Positions 36,901 to 47,325 of a stretch of DNA of 64,000 nt are shown one piece after another. The position numbers were made by a program, and so were the translations under genes. Under the pieces are notes generated by a model, which worked only from the letters and a program-made list of their open reading frames with translations, had not been told where the DNA came from and made no database searches. Where the stretch lies: contig VUYV01000507.1 in the NCBI GenBank assembly GCA_008711295.1, positions 62,001 through 126,000 on the forward strand, written 5' to 3'. The first letter of the stretch is position 1; every line of letters starts with the position of its first letter. The DNA is from Anarhynchus alexandrinus. Lineage: Eukaryota; Chordata; Aves; Charadriiformes; Charadriidae.

Positions 36901-37716
36901 CCCACAGGATCAGCCGTTGCATTAATGGAAAATCATACAGCCTGTGTTACCAGTGAACATCAAAGTGAAATGCGGAAAGGGACATACTCCCAAGGTCACA
37001 TGGAGGTACAAGAAGCCAAAGTCTGCAGGACAGTCCCCACTTCTTAGTACATCTGCCCCCTCCCATTGTGCAACAAACAAGCATTTGACACGTTTATTAC
37101 ATTAGGATTTTTTTCCCCTTCCTTGACTTCTTTAGAAAGTGGTCAGACTTAGGAAAAAGTTATCCATCCTTTGGTCTCATACCCACTCTTTATGTGACTG
37201 AATGACCTAGTACTTCACAGAGAAACCCGCCTTTTTTCTACTGTGACAGTTTAATAATTATCCCTTTCAAAACAGGATGTTCTGCTCATTACCGCTCTGT
37301 GCGCTCAGTCTGACTAAACCCAGCAGTGAATTTCTGACTCTGTGAAGAGCTCTGTGAGACATTACTGCTCAGTTCAGTACAAAGGACTACCGTGCCACCA
37401 AAACAGAGACTGCCTGTTACCTGATAAGCATTTGCCACTAAACTAAAGTCAAATTCTTTCTGGATTAGACTTTAAACAAACACCACTGCCAGAAGAAAAG
37501 CAGCAAAGTTGGAGCAATCTTTTTCCTTTGTATGTTCAGCTACTCCAGTTAGTTCAAATGGAAAGTTCATTCCCAAACGCTAACACCCATTTACCACTTA
37601 ATTAAGAGAATTCAAAGTAAATAATCAAACATTTATATAATGATATAATTTAGTGTCATCTGGGACTTGAACAGCCCTGTGCAGATATATATGTGTCATA
37701 TACAGATGTATGTAAG
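33974..37716. other. Unique DNA between two related solo LTRs
   Basis: About 3.7 kb separates the two same-subfamily LTRs. I looked for gag, pol or env reading frames in either orientation and found none: the frames are short and none shows a protease, RT, RNase H or integrase motif. The interval is therefore ordinary DNA and not a provirus interior. The stretch 34970-35480 is GC-richer and purine-rich on the plus strand. Confidence 0.6.
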
Positions 37717-37964
37717 TCCCATGGTTTCAGCCGGGCTGGAGTTAAGTTTCTTGCTAGCAACTGGTGTGGGGTTATGTTTTGGATTCGGGATGAGAGCAGT
37801 GTTTGATAGTGCACTAGTGGCTTTGGTTGTTGCTCGTCAGTCAAGGTCTTTTCTGTCCCTCACATGGCACCGCCAGTGAGTAGGCTGGGAGTGCACAAAA
37901 GGTCAGCAGGGGACACAGCCGGGACAGCCGACCCCAACTGACCAAAGGGATATTCCATACCATA

Positions 37965-37987
37965 TGATGTCATGCTCAGCATATAAA
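37965..37987 (+). promoter_or_regulatory. LTR promoter core: CRE-like site plus TATA box
   Basis: Within the best-preserved LTR, TGATGTCA (37965-37972, one base from the CREB/ATF site TGACGTCA) lies 9 bases upstream of TATAAA (37982-37987). This is the normal layout of the LTR U3 promoter, so transcription would run rightward from about 38010. Activity is inferred from motifs only. Confidence 0.6.
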
Positions 37988-38170
37988 TCTGGGGGAAGAA
38001 GAAGGAAGGGGGGAGACGTTCAGAATTATGGTATTTAATCTTCCCAAGTAACTGCTACAACTGATGGAGGCCTGCTTTCCTGGAGATGGACGAACACCTG
38101 CCTGCCCATGGGAAGCCGTGAATGAATTCCTTGGTTTCCTTTGCTTGTGTGCATGGCTTTTGCTTTACTT

Positions 38171-38176
38171 ATTAAA
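38171..38176 (+). terminator. LTR polyadenylation signal (ATTAAA)
   Basis: ATTAAA at the expected place about 185 bases downstream of the TATA box in the 37.7 kb LTR, followed by a ctgtctttatctc stretch. It may end transcripts that start in the LTR or in flanking DNA. Confidence 0.5.
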
Positions 38177-40935
38177 CTGTCTTTATCTCAACCCATGAGT
38201 TTTCTCACTTTTACTGTTCTGATTCTCTCCCCCATCCCACGCAGGGGGAGCGAGAAAGTGGCTGCATGGCCCTAGTTGCTGGCTGGGGTTGAACCATGAC
38301 AACAAGACAAGGCAGAGGAAGTCTGGCCTGCAGGTTGGATGTTGTCTGTGACATCTGGCCCTTGGCCTGCCTCTGCCATATTTTCTTCTACGCTGCACAT
38401 GTAGCATAGTGATAAAAGTATTTCACATCATATGGCATATTCTTTCATGGGACCAGATGTGCATTTGTCCCACGATCAAAATGGCATTTCCCCAGAAAGT
38501 GAACAGATTAATAGCAAGCAAAAAATAGGATTGCATTCTTGAGAACAAAATTGGAAACAGTTAAGAAGCATGCCATCAATGCAAAATTTCAGAGGAACCC
38601 AAACCCAAACTTTTCACTAGGTTGCCACATAAAACCAACTTGAGACAGAGCATAGCTGCATGTGGGGAGGACCATGCTTCAGCAGTGCTTCCTTCCAGAG
38701 CAAACCTGCAACCTGGACCTCCTTGGCAGCTGGTAGGGTCATCCTCTAAGTCCTCTGGCTGTGTCTTCTGTGGAAATCTAACCTTGCATCCCTTTGGGGG
38801 ACTTTGAAGAGAATGGAACTTCTTGTTCTTCTCTTGCTTGATTTTCTCTTCTACCTCCTTTCCACTTCTTTCATTTAACAGGAATCCAACTTGAGGAACG
38901 GCACTGACTCCAGCTGTGATGATTCATGCTTCTGAACTCCCCAGCTCTTTGCTGAGTTCCTTTTCCCTCCATGGGAGTTCCTCAAGTTTGCATGACTATC
39001 ATAGTCCTTATAGAGCCTCCTGGCTTGACTGGCTTTTTTCCAGATTACAATTTATCCAGGACTGTTCTAGTAATTTATAGGCAGCACATTAGAAGAAATA
39101 CCAATGTACTTACGTCTTATTCAGTTTATAATTTCCATCTTGATAAAGGATTCTCATAGAGACCACACATTGCATATTAATAATACAAATGGCAGATTTG
39201 GCCCTTGAAGTGCTTTTCTAAACTATTTTTCTGGTCTCTTTTCCCTCTTAAGCAGGAACTTTGGTGAATCCAGCCATTTCAGGCAGATCTACTCCCGGTT
39301 CCATAGACAAAAATGATGGCAGAGTGTATTTCCAGGGTGCCAGAGAGGCTACATAGCCTGCCATACATAAATCCTCACAAACAAAATTTTGAATTAGGTT
39401 TCTTCATCATCTAATGGAAGAAAAAATAAAGGCAAGGGAAAAAAAGCTAAGTAGCCTTTCAGAATCTAGATTTCTAACCTATCAGACACAGACTAGACTT
39501 AGCAGACCAGGCTTCTCCCTCCGCTACTGCTGCTCAGAGTCACACAATTTGACTATATTTTCCTGATAGAAGTGTCCTAGTGCCCCCTTGTTGTAGAACT
39601 ATCCTTCCTCTGAAGCTCAGCTTCCTTACACTACCTTTTTCCGCTTACTCTACTCTGCACCACCAAAACAGCATGTGGCTTTTAAGAACTTCTCCTGAAT
39701 GCAAGTCAGCCTCAAGAAGTGAAGCTCCTGTTCTCATAATGGACAACACAAACAACACAAATGGTTCCACACTTCAGAAACCTTTTGGTTTGAAAGCCGC
39801 TTTCTCAAATACATTGTTTTCATAGCTACAATCTCAGGTAAGATGTTCTGTTTCTCTTAAGATACAGGGGACTACATGTTTTAAAATATGCATTTCATAT
39901 ACCTTATAAGTAGCCTTGTAATTAATAGGAGATATTTTTTTTAACCAGGCACAGGTACAACAGGTAGCTTCATGGGTTTTTTTTTGTTTTCACCTGATTA
40001 CATCTTTATCAAGCTTTAAAGATCCAGACTGATATTATTTGTTTCAGAGTGAGTAGATTTGTCAGTGTCCACAAAACATTGCCATTTCTTAGAAGACAGT
40101 GTCAAAGGCTTGTTCTGATCAATCCAGTTCACTGCAAGATTTTGGCATTTTATACCAGACCTTTTGAACCCACAGTGTTAGGTAGCACAGGATGAGTTGC
40201 TTCAGCTGTAAGAGTACATGTTACAGATTTGGGGAAGAAAGGAGGGATGATGCAAAGACCCATGCATAGGGTGGTGAAGAGAAAAAAATCACAGTCAATG
40301 CAGCATTATTTCTTCTGCAAAGACCCTGCATTGAATATGCTTCATCCCTCCGACTTCCCTCTGCTGACCAGGTTGAGGCCTTTCTGTGAAAGCTGAGCAA
40401 TGGAATGTGCTTCAGCCTGAGGGCATCTGGGCTCAGGGACTGTCCCTCAGTATATGTCCCGAGCTGATAATGCATTTGAGTGAGATGGAGTCTCTGCCTG
40501 TTCCCTGCTGCCCCTTCTTCAGCCAAATTCTATCCCTTCCACTTGGGCCAAGGAGACAAAGGAGTCACCCAACTCATACAAAGAGCCCTTAAGGACCAGA
40601 AAACAAGGGAGCTAAAAGTCTGAGCAGGAACTGAGAGTGTAGATGGGAAGAAGAATGAGAATCTCTAGGCTGGAACTGAGGAGGTAAAAGAAAGTCTACA
40701 CGGAAACAGGGAGGAAAGACGCAAAAGTATTTAACTACTGCAAAACTTGCAATTGGACCTGTCATTTTTGAATCTGCACACTCTTTTCTGTGCTAGAAGA
40801 CTGTCAGCAGTTTTGCAGCTAATGTGCCTTCATGGCAGACAGCCAAAAAACTAGGCAATCACAGAAGGCTATTTTGATCTGCCAAAGTCAACCTTGCTGA
40901 TACCTCTTCTATGGTCAGAATTGTCCCACATGAAG

Positions 40936-40991
40936 ATCTTTTTTTCCTCTTTTTTTCTTTTTTCCTGTTCCTTTCTTTTTTTTTGTAAAGN
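40936..40991. repeat. Pyrimidine-rich tract next to an unresolved base
   Basis: About 50 bases of T with scattered C (broken by one G), then gtaaag and an n at 40991. The n probably reflects a read or consensus problem caused by the tract. Confidence 0.85.
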
Positions 40992-41934
40992 TGAAAGCAT
41001 TGCAAAGGGAACCATTCAAATGTAGAATCTCAGTCCTCATGCAAGTATTCAGACAGAGGACAGAAGAGAGTTGCAGGCTTCATAATCATTATAGTTCCCC
41101 CTCCAACATCCCTAACTGACTCAGTGCCTAGAGTAAACAGTGCTGCCTGAATAGCAACTATTCATAATTTATCACATGCTTCCTCAGGAAATGGTGCACT
41201 GAATTCTTTACCGTGGAACTACCCAAAAATATATCTACAGTGGGGCTATTTCAACAGTATCTTAAACTGTAGCACTTTGTGTATTTTTGCCGTCATTGAA
41301 AGTTGCATATAAAACTAAAGCTGAGTGAAGTAAGAGAACAGAAATGGGGCAAGGGAAAAGCGCTTTTCATTCAGCAGCCGAGTATACAATTTGTAGGTAC
41401 AAAGCTTCATTCATTCAGAAGCAAAATTTTACAAATTCCAAAGGTCACAACAAGATTAATCTCTCACAATCAAACAATTTCCAGGTCATTACAAGGGTAG
41501 AAATTAATATTAAAATCCCAACCCACTGAAGCTTTTTGATCTTAGCCAAGCAGAGACCAGAATATAACTCTGCTGTAAAAAGTGTACAGAGGAATTCCAT
41601 GTTCCTGTGAAAGCACCAGATGGGAGGGAAGGTGATGATCCAGTGGTCTGCTGTCTCCGTTTTCAATATTTTATGAGCAGAAGTTAAAAATATTTTGTTG
41701 TGTATCTGAAACAAGGATTACATAAAGCAGAAGTAAATTTAATGAATGAATCAACACAACTAGGATGTAAAAATGTTTAACCTAAATGGCTAGAAAAGTT
41801 CTAAGGACAATCAACACACAATCAACCTTGAGTGGTTTATCCAGGTTGCTGAGAACTAGGACAAATACTTGGGCCAGCTTTCTGGAGAAGAGCTGCAGAC
41901 AGGAAACTGCAAGGACATATTACCTCTTATTTGC

Positions 41935-42012
41935 TTGTTAATCATGCTGTGTAAATATGTGCAAAATGCTGTTTGTTAATCATGCTGTGTAAATATGTGC
42001 AAAATGCTGTTT
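41935..42012. repeat. Perfect tandem duplication, 2 x 38 bp
   Basis: The unit at 41935-41972 is repeated without mismatch at 41973-42010, and two more bases (tt) continue the match. The unit starts ttgttaatcatgctgtg and ends gcaaaatgctgt. Zero divergence points to a recent event or an assembly slip. Confidence 0.97.
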
Positions 42013-42795
42013 CCATATTTAGAAAATTTCACTTGATTCTACAACAAATAAATTAGAGACAATAAACCCTGCAAACTCCAACAAGCTTCATGTAGATCTA
42101 GAAGAGGCAACTCAATACCATGCCGGGGCCAAACACCAGGAGGCCTCTGCAGATAGTCAGCCTGGGGCCAACATCACCTGTGAGAGCCAGAAAGCTCCGT
42201 GCTGGAGCCGGGCTGTCTCTGTGCAGAGCAGCTTAATGCACTTAAGCACCTCATTCATGGAAATGCTGATGTTTGTAACACAGGGTGGATGTTTAACCGG
42301 TAAAGGCAGTAGCAGAGAAATTAGGCAGAGTGTAATGTTAAATAAGGAAAATTAAAATCTAGTTAAACATATATAAAATTAGAGCAGTGGTTAAGTTATT
42401 ACTACCTAATAAAGACAGAAGTGGAGCAACATGTGCTGTCCTGAGGTCCTCACATCCACACTACCAGACCAGCAGAGAGGTTTTGCTTCGGGCTGGCTGT
42501 GGTCTGGTGCTGTGTACTGAAAGCCCCTGAAGATGAGTGCCCCAGCTGTGGCTTGGGCAGCACCACCCCGTTCTGTCTCATCTCCGAGGATGATAGTTCA
42601 TCCCTCCACAACTCTTCTTCCTGGGGAGTCAAAACATGGATAATAGGGACAATCAGGAGGTTTTTACTTCAGAATCCAAAACAACATGGCAACACAGGCA
42701 TATCCCTAAAGGACTTCCTTGATGACCCAGAAAAAAAGGAACTGTTTATCAGCAGCCTCTGTGGCCCATTTCGGTTTCCTTACAAAAGTTTGTAA

Positions 42796-43326
42796 AGCTC
42801 TGGTGAGACTCACCTAGAGTCTGGAGCCCCCAACATAAGAAGGATACGGACCTGTGTAGCGTGTCCAGAGGAGGGCCACAAAGATGATCAGAGGGCTGGA
42901 GCACCTCTCCTATGAAGACAGGCTGAGAGAGTTGGGGCTGTTCAGCCTGGAGAAGACAAGGCTCCGAGGAGACCTTATAACCCCTTCCAGCACCTGAAGG
43001 GGTCCTACAGGAGAGCTGGGGAAGGAGTTTTTACAAGGGCATGTAGGGATAGGATGAGGGGGAATGGCTTTAAACGGGAAGAGGGTAGATTTAGATTAGA
43101 TATTAGGAAGAAATTTTTCACCCTGAGGGTGGTGAGGCACTGGAACAGGTTGCCCAGAAAAGCTGTGGAAGCTCCATCCCTGGAGGTGTTCAAGGCCAAG
43201 CTGGATGGGGCTTTGAGCAACCTGGTCTAGTGGGAGGTGTCCCTGCCTATGGCAGGGGGGTTGGAACTAGATGATCTTTAAGGTCCCTTCCAACCTAAAC
43301 CATTCTATGATTCTATGATGATTCTA
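42796..43326 (+). mobile_element. CR1 LINE, 5'-truncated 3' end
   Basis: A CR1 copy starting at agctctggtgagactcacc with a small deletion just after it (the LEYCVQ-coding part is shortened). It encodes the familiar [20 protein letters not shown] and [13 protein letters not shown] stretches in shifting frames. The 3' half is well preserved (ggaggtgttcaaggccaagc, cctatggcaggggg) and groups it with the copies at 2.4, 9.4 and 47.2 kb. The tail has two ATTCTATG units (43302-43317), then atg and a partial unit. It is inactive. Confidence 0.95.
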
Positions 43327-45892
43327 ATGCAGATGCTGTCTGTGTATATCACTTTTTTCTCTTGATAGAATTGTTTTGGTTCAGCTCAATTATTAGCAAA
43401 CTTTTACTACCAGGATCACTGATTTATTTACTAACTCAAAATCTTCCATCAACTTTTCTGCTAAGGAATTTTAGCTGGATACCAAATCCTGCTCAATCAC
43501 ACCATCTTGAACTCCAAAAAACTGATTAATTATTATAATTAATACAAATTACAGGTTAAGCGATAGCCATCTGTCTTTGCTCCTGTTCTTTGTAAGCATT
43601 TCAGGGATGTAAATATCAGGCAGGGAAAACAACTGTTTAAGCTAAAGGCCATGCTGACACAAGAACAAATGGGTATAAATTGGCTATGAATAAATTTAGA
43701 CTGGAAATTAAAAGAAAAAAAAAGTTAAGCATTGCAACACCAAGGATCTGAACGAGAATTTTTATGGTAGCAAAGTAGGACTAAAAAAACCCTACTTTTA
43801 AGACCAAGCCAGATAAATTTAAGAAACGTATGAAGTAATATGGAACTTGTTACAGAATGGAAAATAGTAGTCCCTTCAGAGAGGCTCTTCTGGAGCCGTG
43901 TACATGACAGTGCAGCTACAGCCAGATCTCCATATGGCGCAGGAGCAGGGAGAGATCAAGCTTCAGATGACATTGAAGGTCTCTTGTATCAGACACCGTT
44001 AATTGCTTCACTTCGCCTGGCCTAGATGAGATCACATAGAATATAGCTCCATAATATTTTGTTTGAAGTTCGACATTTGTAAGTTTTGCTTGCAGCAACA
44101 GAACATATTTTAAAGACCTAGAAAGCAACATTTATGCAGATGAGAATATTTGTAAAGTAGGTAAATCATAACGAACTATTGCAGCTTTTGATGCTGAAAT
44201 ACCTCTCTTCAGTTGTTACCACTTTGGGCTTTCACTTTTTATCAGACTATTTATACTATACATAGGCTACTATTATATTGTACAATCCTTCTCATAACTT
44301 TAAGGTATTTATGGAAATCTAAGAAGTAATTCAGTACACAAGGCACCAGGAAAAGGAAATCATTCATGGGCCAATGATAGATGAAAATATATACCCAATT
44401 CTGGAAAGCAAAAATTCCATTACATGCTTTAATTTAGGCAAAGAGTAGTGAAACAATTTAAGTTTTAAATATATTTCTGAAACCATTTCTTACTCTTTTC
44501 ACAGCCTTTGTACATATTACAAATTCATAATAAAGATTATGTGGTTTATGGAGCATATATATTAAATTACCTCCAATTCCAACCTCTTCCGCAATCTTTT
44601 CAGCCCACATCTTTTTGTTCTCTGTTTACGTAATATACCTGTAATCTCCAATTTGCATTGCAATTTATTATTCAGCATAAGTAAAGGGACTGGACTTTCA
44701 CCTTAAAAATATTTAAATTAATTACTCCAAAAGAATTAGAATAACAGTTTCTTAGCTGCTAGCAGCTTATAAAAATAAATAAAATATTTTTTTCTATTAA
44801 AAAATACATGAAGTAACAGTTTGTCCCAGGGTACACACCACCAGTAAAGAAACTGAGGGATCATCTAGCTTAAGTACAGCCGGAGGAGACCAGCTTTATT
44901 TGAATAAACCTTACCTTTTATTTTTCAATGGCTGCAATTTCATTTTTGTCTAGTTTGAACCTGTTCTGGAGAACTTCAGATTACTGATTTCAGTGTCTAA
45001 TGCCTGCAGAACAGAATATTATTCAACTAGTGAAAAAGAGGGAAATATGACTGCCTGAGCATTATCAGCGTTTTCCAACACTGTGTGAAACATACCCCAA
45101 AACACCAAACAAAGCAGAAATGCAGAAGCTCAGACGCTATCTTCATTACTTTATTAGCTCAGAAATGTTGAGAAAAAGAAAACGGCTTTGTGATGCTGTA
45201 ATATAAACAGTTAACCTCAAAGTCTTGGCCAGTTATACTTCATAGATTTGCTAAGAATTTTCATCAGCTTTATTAAAAAAAAAAGAAAAAATTAAAGAAT
45301 TGTGGGTTTTTTTCTCCCCACCTAATATTCATCCAATTGGAAATGCTAGCTACATCTGAAACCTCTGTGCTGAGCAGGACTGAGCCGTACACCTCCTCTC
45401 CAGTCAGACACCTGCTCTCTGAGGCTGACCTTGTGTCCCAGCTCCCCAGGGGATCCAGGCAGCTGCTGAGCACTTCTGAGCCTGATGCCTTTTTGGTGCA
45501 GTCCTGTGTGTGATCTCCCGTTAGCTAACTCCAGATATCTCCCCGCTCAATGGGAAAGAGTGCCGAACTGCTCCACTGAAGTATGAAGGCTCCCACTACA
45601 GTCAGCAGAGACAAGTAAATGATCAAATTCTTGATCATTATCGAGAGACCTTCAGGGGTGCCTGTATCTCTCTGTTGACTATGTAGAGAGTCTGGGCACA
45701 TACCCATGTGCTTTGCATCACACCGGCAGGCTGTGGACTTACATGTAAGACATTGTAATGCCTGACTTTTACAAACTTTATTAATATTGAACCACAGACA
45801 CAGCAGTTTTGAGTCAGGACTTTGGGATTCTGACTTTCAGGTCCATTGGAGGACTACTGAGAGACCCAGTGGTTGGGAGCACACGGCCTGTG
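43327..45892. other. AT-rich unique DNA
   Basis: No gene or recent repeat recognised. An A-rich run lies at about 45274-45292. The stretch 45340-45720 is GC-richer and may be an old unidentified repeat, but I cannot name a family. Confidence 0.45.
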
Positions 45893-46145
45893 AGAAAATG
45901 TTGAGAAATGTGGGTTTGTTTAGTCTGGTAAAGAGGTGATCTACAGCAATCCGCAAATGTGCACATGGGGATTATGAAGGGGACAGAGTCAAACTCTTCT
46001 TGGTCATGATATATGTTATACACACGTAGTGGCTTGAGAGGTTCATCTTCTACTTTAAGGAAAACCTTTTTACTGGTGGGTGGTGCAGCACTGAAGCATG
46101 TTAACCAGAGTAGTGGTGGATCCTCGTTACAGGCTCTGCTGATCT
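45893..46145 (+). mobile_element. Old CR1 relic, plus strand
   Basis: A diverged CR1 fragment. Readable landmarks are gggtttgtttagtctgg (the GLFSLE region), then gaaggggacagagtcaaact followed by cttcttggtcatgatat, gttcatcttctactttaagg and aaaacctttttactggtggg, in the order found in the ORF2 C-terminus of the CR1 group represented by the minus-strand copy at 3.1-4.9 kb. The usual 3' end and tail are missing, and no frame survives. It is older than the other plus-strand copies. Boundaries are approximate. Confidence 0.6.
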
Positions 46146-47200
46146 GGTCTCGTTTTGGTGACAGTCTCACTTTGAGTGGAAGGAGGGACAAGATGCCACT
46201 GACGGCCCTTCAAATCAACACCAGAAGGGTTTTGTGTTTCCATCTGCACCTCTGAACTTGACTTGTAAAAGCAACCCCTCAAGTTCACACTAGTAGCCAC
46301 GAACAAAATGTAGGGAATCCAGTGGTATGAAGTAAGTAAGCTCCTAAAAAATGCCAGGATCCTGTATCATATGATTTCTATCATCCATCATATGTTCAAA
46401 GTTCTTCCCATTCCCTGGTGGAAACAAGTAATGCTGACAAGATGTGTAGAGAACCTGAAGATTTGTGCTATGTGTGGTTGCAGTAACCATAATGCTGAGG
46501 ACAATTCACACCACAGAATTCCCGAGTTATTTGCTGGGAAGCAGAGAGCACTGGAGCCTGGTAAGTGCTTAACTTGTCAAGGACATGGGGTTGGATGTAA
46601 TATACAAACAGATATTCCTTACAGTGCTGATTTTCTTACAGCAACAGTTTTCACGTTGTTCTGAACCAATTACAGAATCACAGCTGAAATTCAAAAGCAA
46701 GAGTGGGTGGATTTTCTCTTACTTTGGAGAAACCAAAGGAGGAATTGGAAACAGGACAGCAGCGCTGTAAGAGAGTAAGAACATCCACTGAGATGACAGA
46801 AGCAAGTAAAAGATCTTTCTTTCTATCAACTTAGTATACTTAAAACATACACAAATGTGAAAAGAAAGTTAAAGTTAGATCTGAAGAGGCACTTCCATTT
46901 GTGTGAAAGATGGAAGGATTTTGAAACATTCATAAATTGAAATATATTGGAACTTTGGAGAGGAGAAAAGGCAATACTTGGGATATTTTATCAGACTAAT
47001 GAAGGGATGAAAAACTGATTAAGGTCACTTAGACAGCTTTTAAATCACTAATTAGAGTCCAAAAATACAAAATTTATACAGCTAGAGATTTATAAGCTAC
47101 AAATTTATTTTTCTTCCCTCAAATGCAGTTTTTAAGAGAGCTGAGAACTCAAAGAACTTAAAAAGCTGCCTACAATCTCTCCAGTTAATAGCCATAGCTC
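46146..47200. other. Unique DNA, no recognised gene
   Basis: Only short frames are present and no repeat is recognised. Confidence 0.5.
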
Positions 47201-47325
47201 AGAGAATCATAGAATCATAGAATGGTTAGGGTTGGAATCATCTAGTTCCAATCCCCCTGTCATGGGCAGGGACACCTTCCACTAGACCAGGTTGTTCAAA
47301 GTCCCATCCAGCCTGGCCTTGAATG
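47201..47325 (-). mobile_element. CR1 LINE, very short 3' tail copy
   Basis: Only the last 125 bases of a CR1, read on the minus strand. The plus strand shows two CATAGAAT units (47208-47223) preceded by a partial one, then ggttagggttgga, ccccctgtcatgggcaggga and ccatccagcctggccttgaa. A block of about 12 bases normally between ggttgga and atcatctag is missing. It groups with the cctatggcaggg copies at 2.4, 9.4 and 42.8 kb. Confidence 0.92.

Larger units (their letters stand above)
37717..38301 (+). mobile_element. Solo LTR, avian endogenous retrovirus (best preserved)
   Basis: A plus-orientation solo LTR of about 585 bases. It begins tcccatggtttcagccggg and ends ctggggttgaaccatgaca, giving the near-palindromic termini (ccatgg.../...ccatgaca) of this family. 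The U3 region contains attccataccatatgatgtc; a TATA box (tataaa) follows at 37982-37987; the ATTAAA signal is at 38171-38176; and the 3' part has gattctctcccccatcccac. It is the least decayed of the three LTRs here and shares its centre with the 33.4 kb copy (cccaagtaactgctac, gaggcctgctttcctgg). It has no internal genes. Possible 5-base flanks (gtaag / acaag) are too diverged to count as a target duplication. Confidence 0.92.
38302..42795. other. Unique DNA with a short tandem duplication
   Basis: No gene recognised. A pyrimidine tract (about 40936-40984) runs up to a single unresolved base at 40991. A perfect 38-bp tandem duplication lies at 41935-42010. The frame at 42499-42795 (plus, 98 codons) ends at the CR1 boundary and has no domain I know. 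Confidence 0.5.

Noticed and set aside
33974..37716. Possible provirus between the LTRs at 33.4 and 37.7 kb
   Set aside because: No gag, pol or env-like frame in either orientation, and the two LTRs differ in decay; two independent solo LTRs fit better.
45340..45720. GC-richer stretch as a named old repeat
   Set aside because: It feels repeat-like, but I could not match any family landmark, so I do not name it.
46540..46575. Splice-donor-like gtaagt after ctggagcctg
   Set aside because: No supporting acceptor or recognisable exon content.
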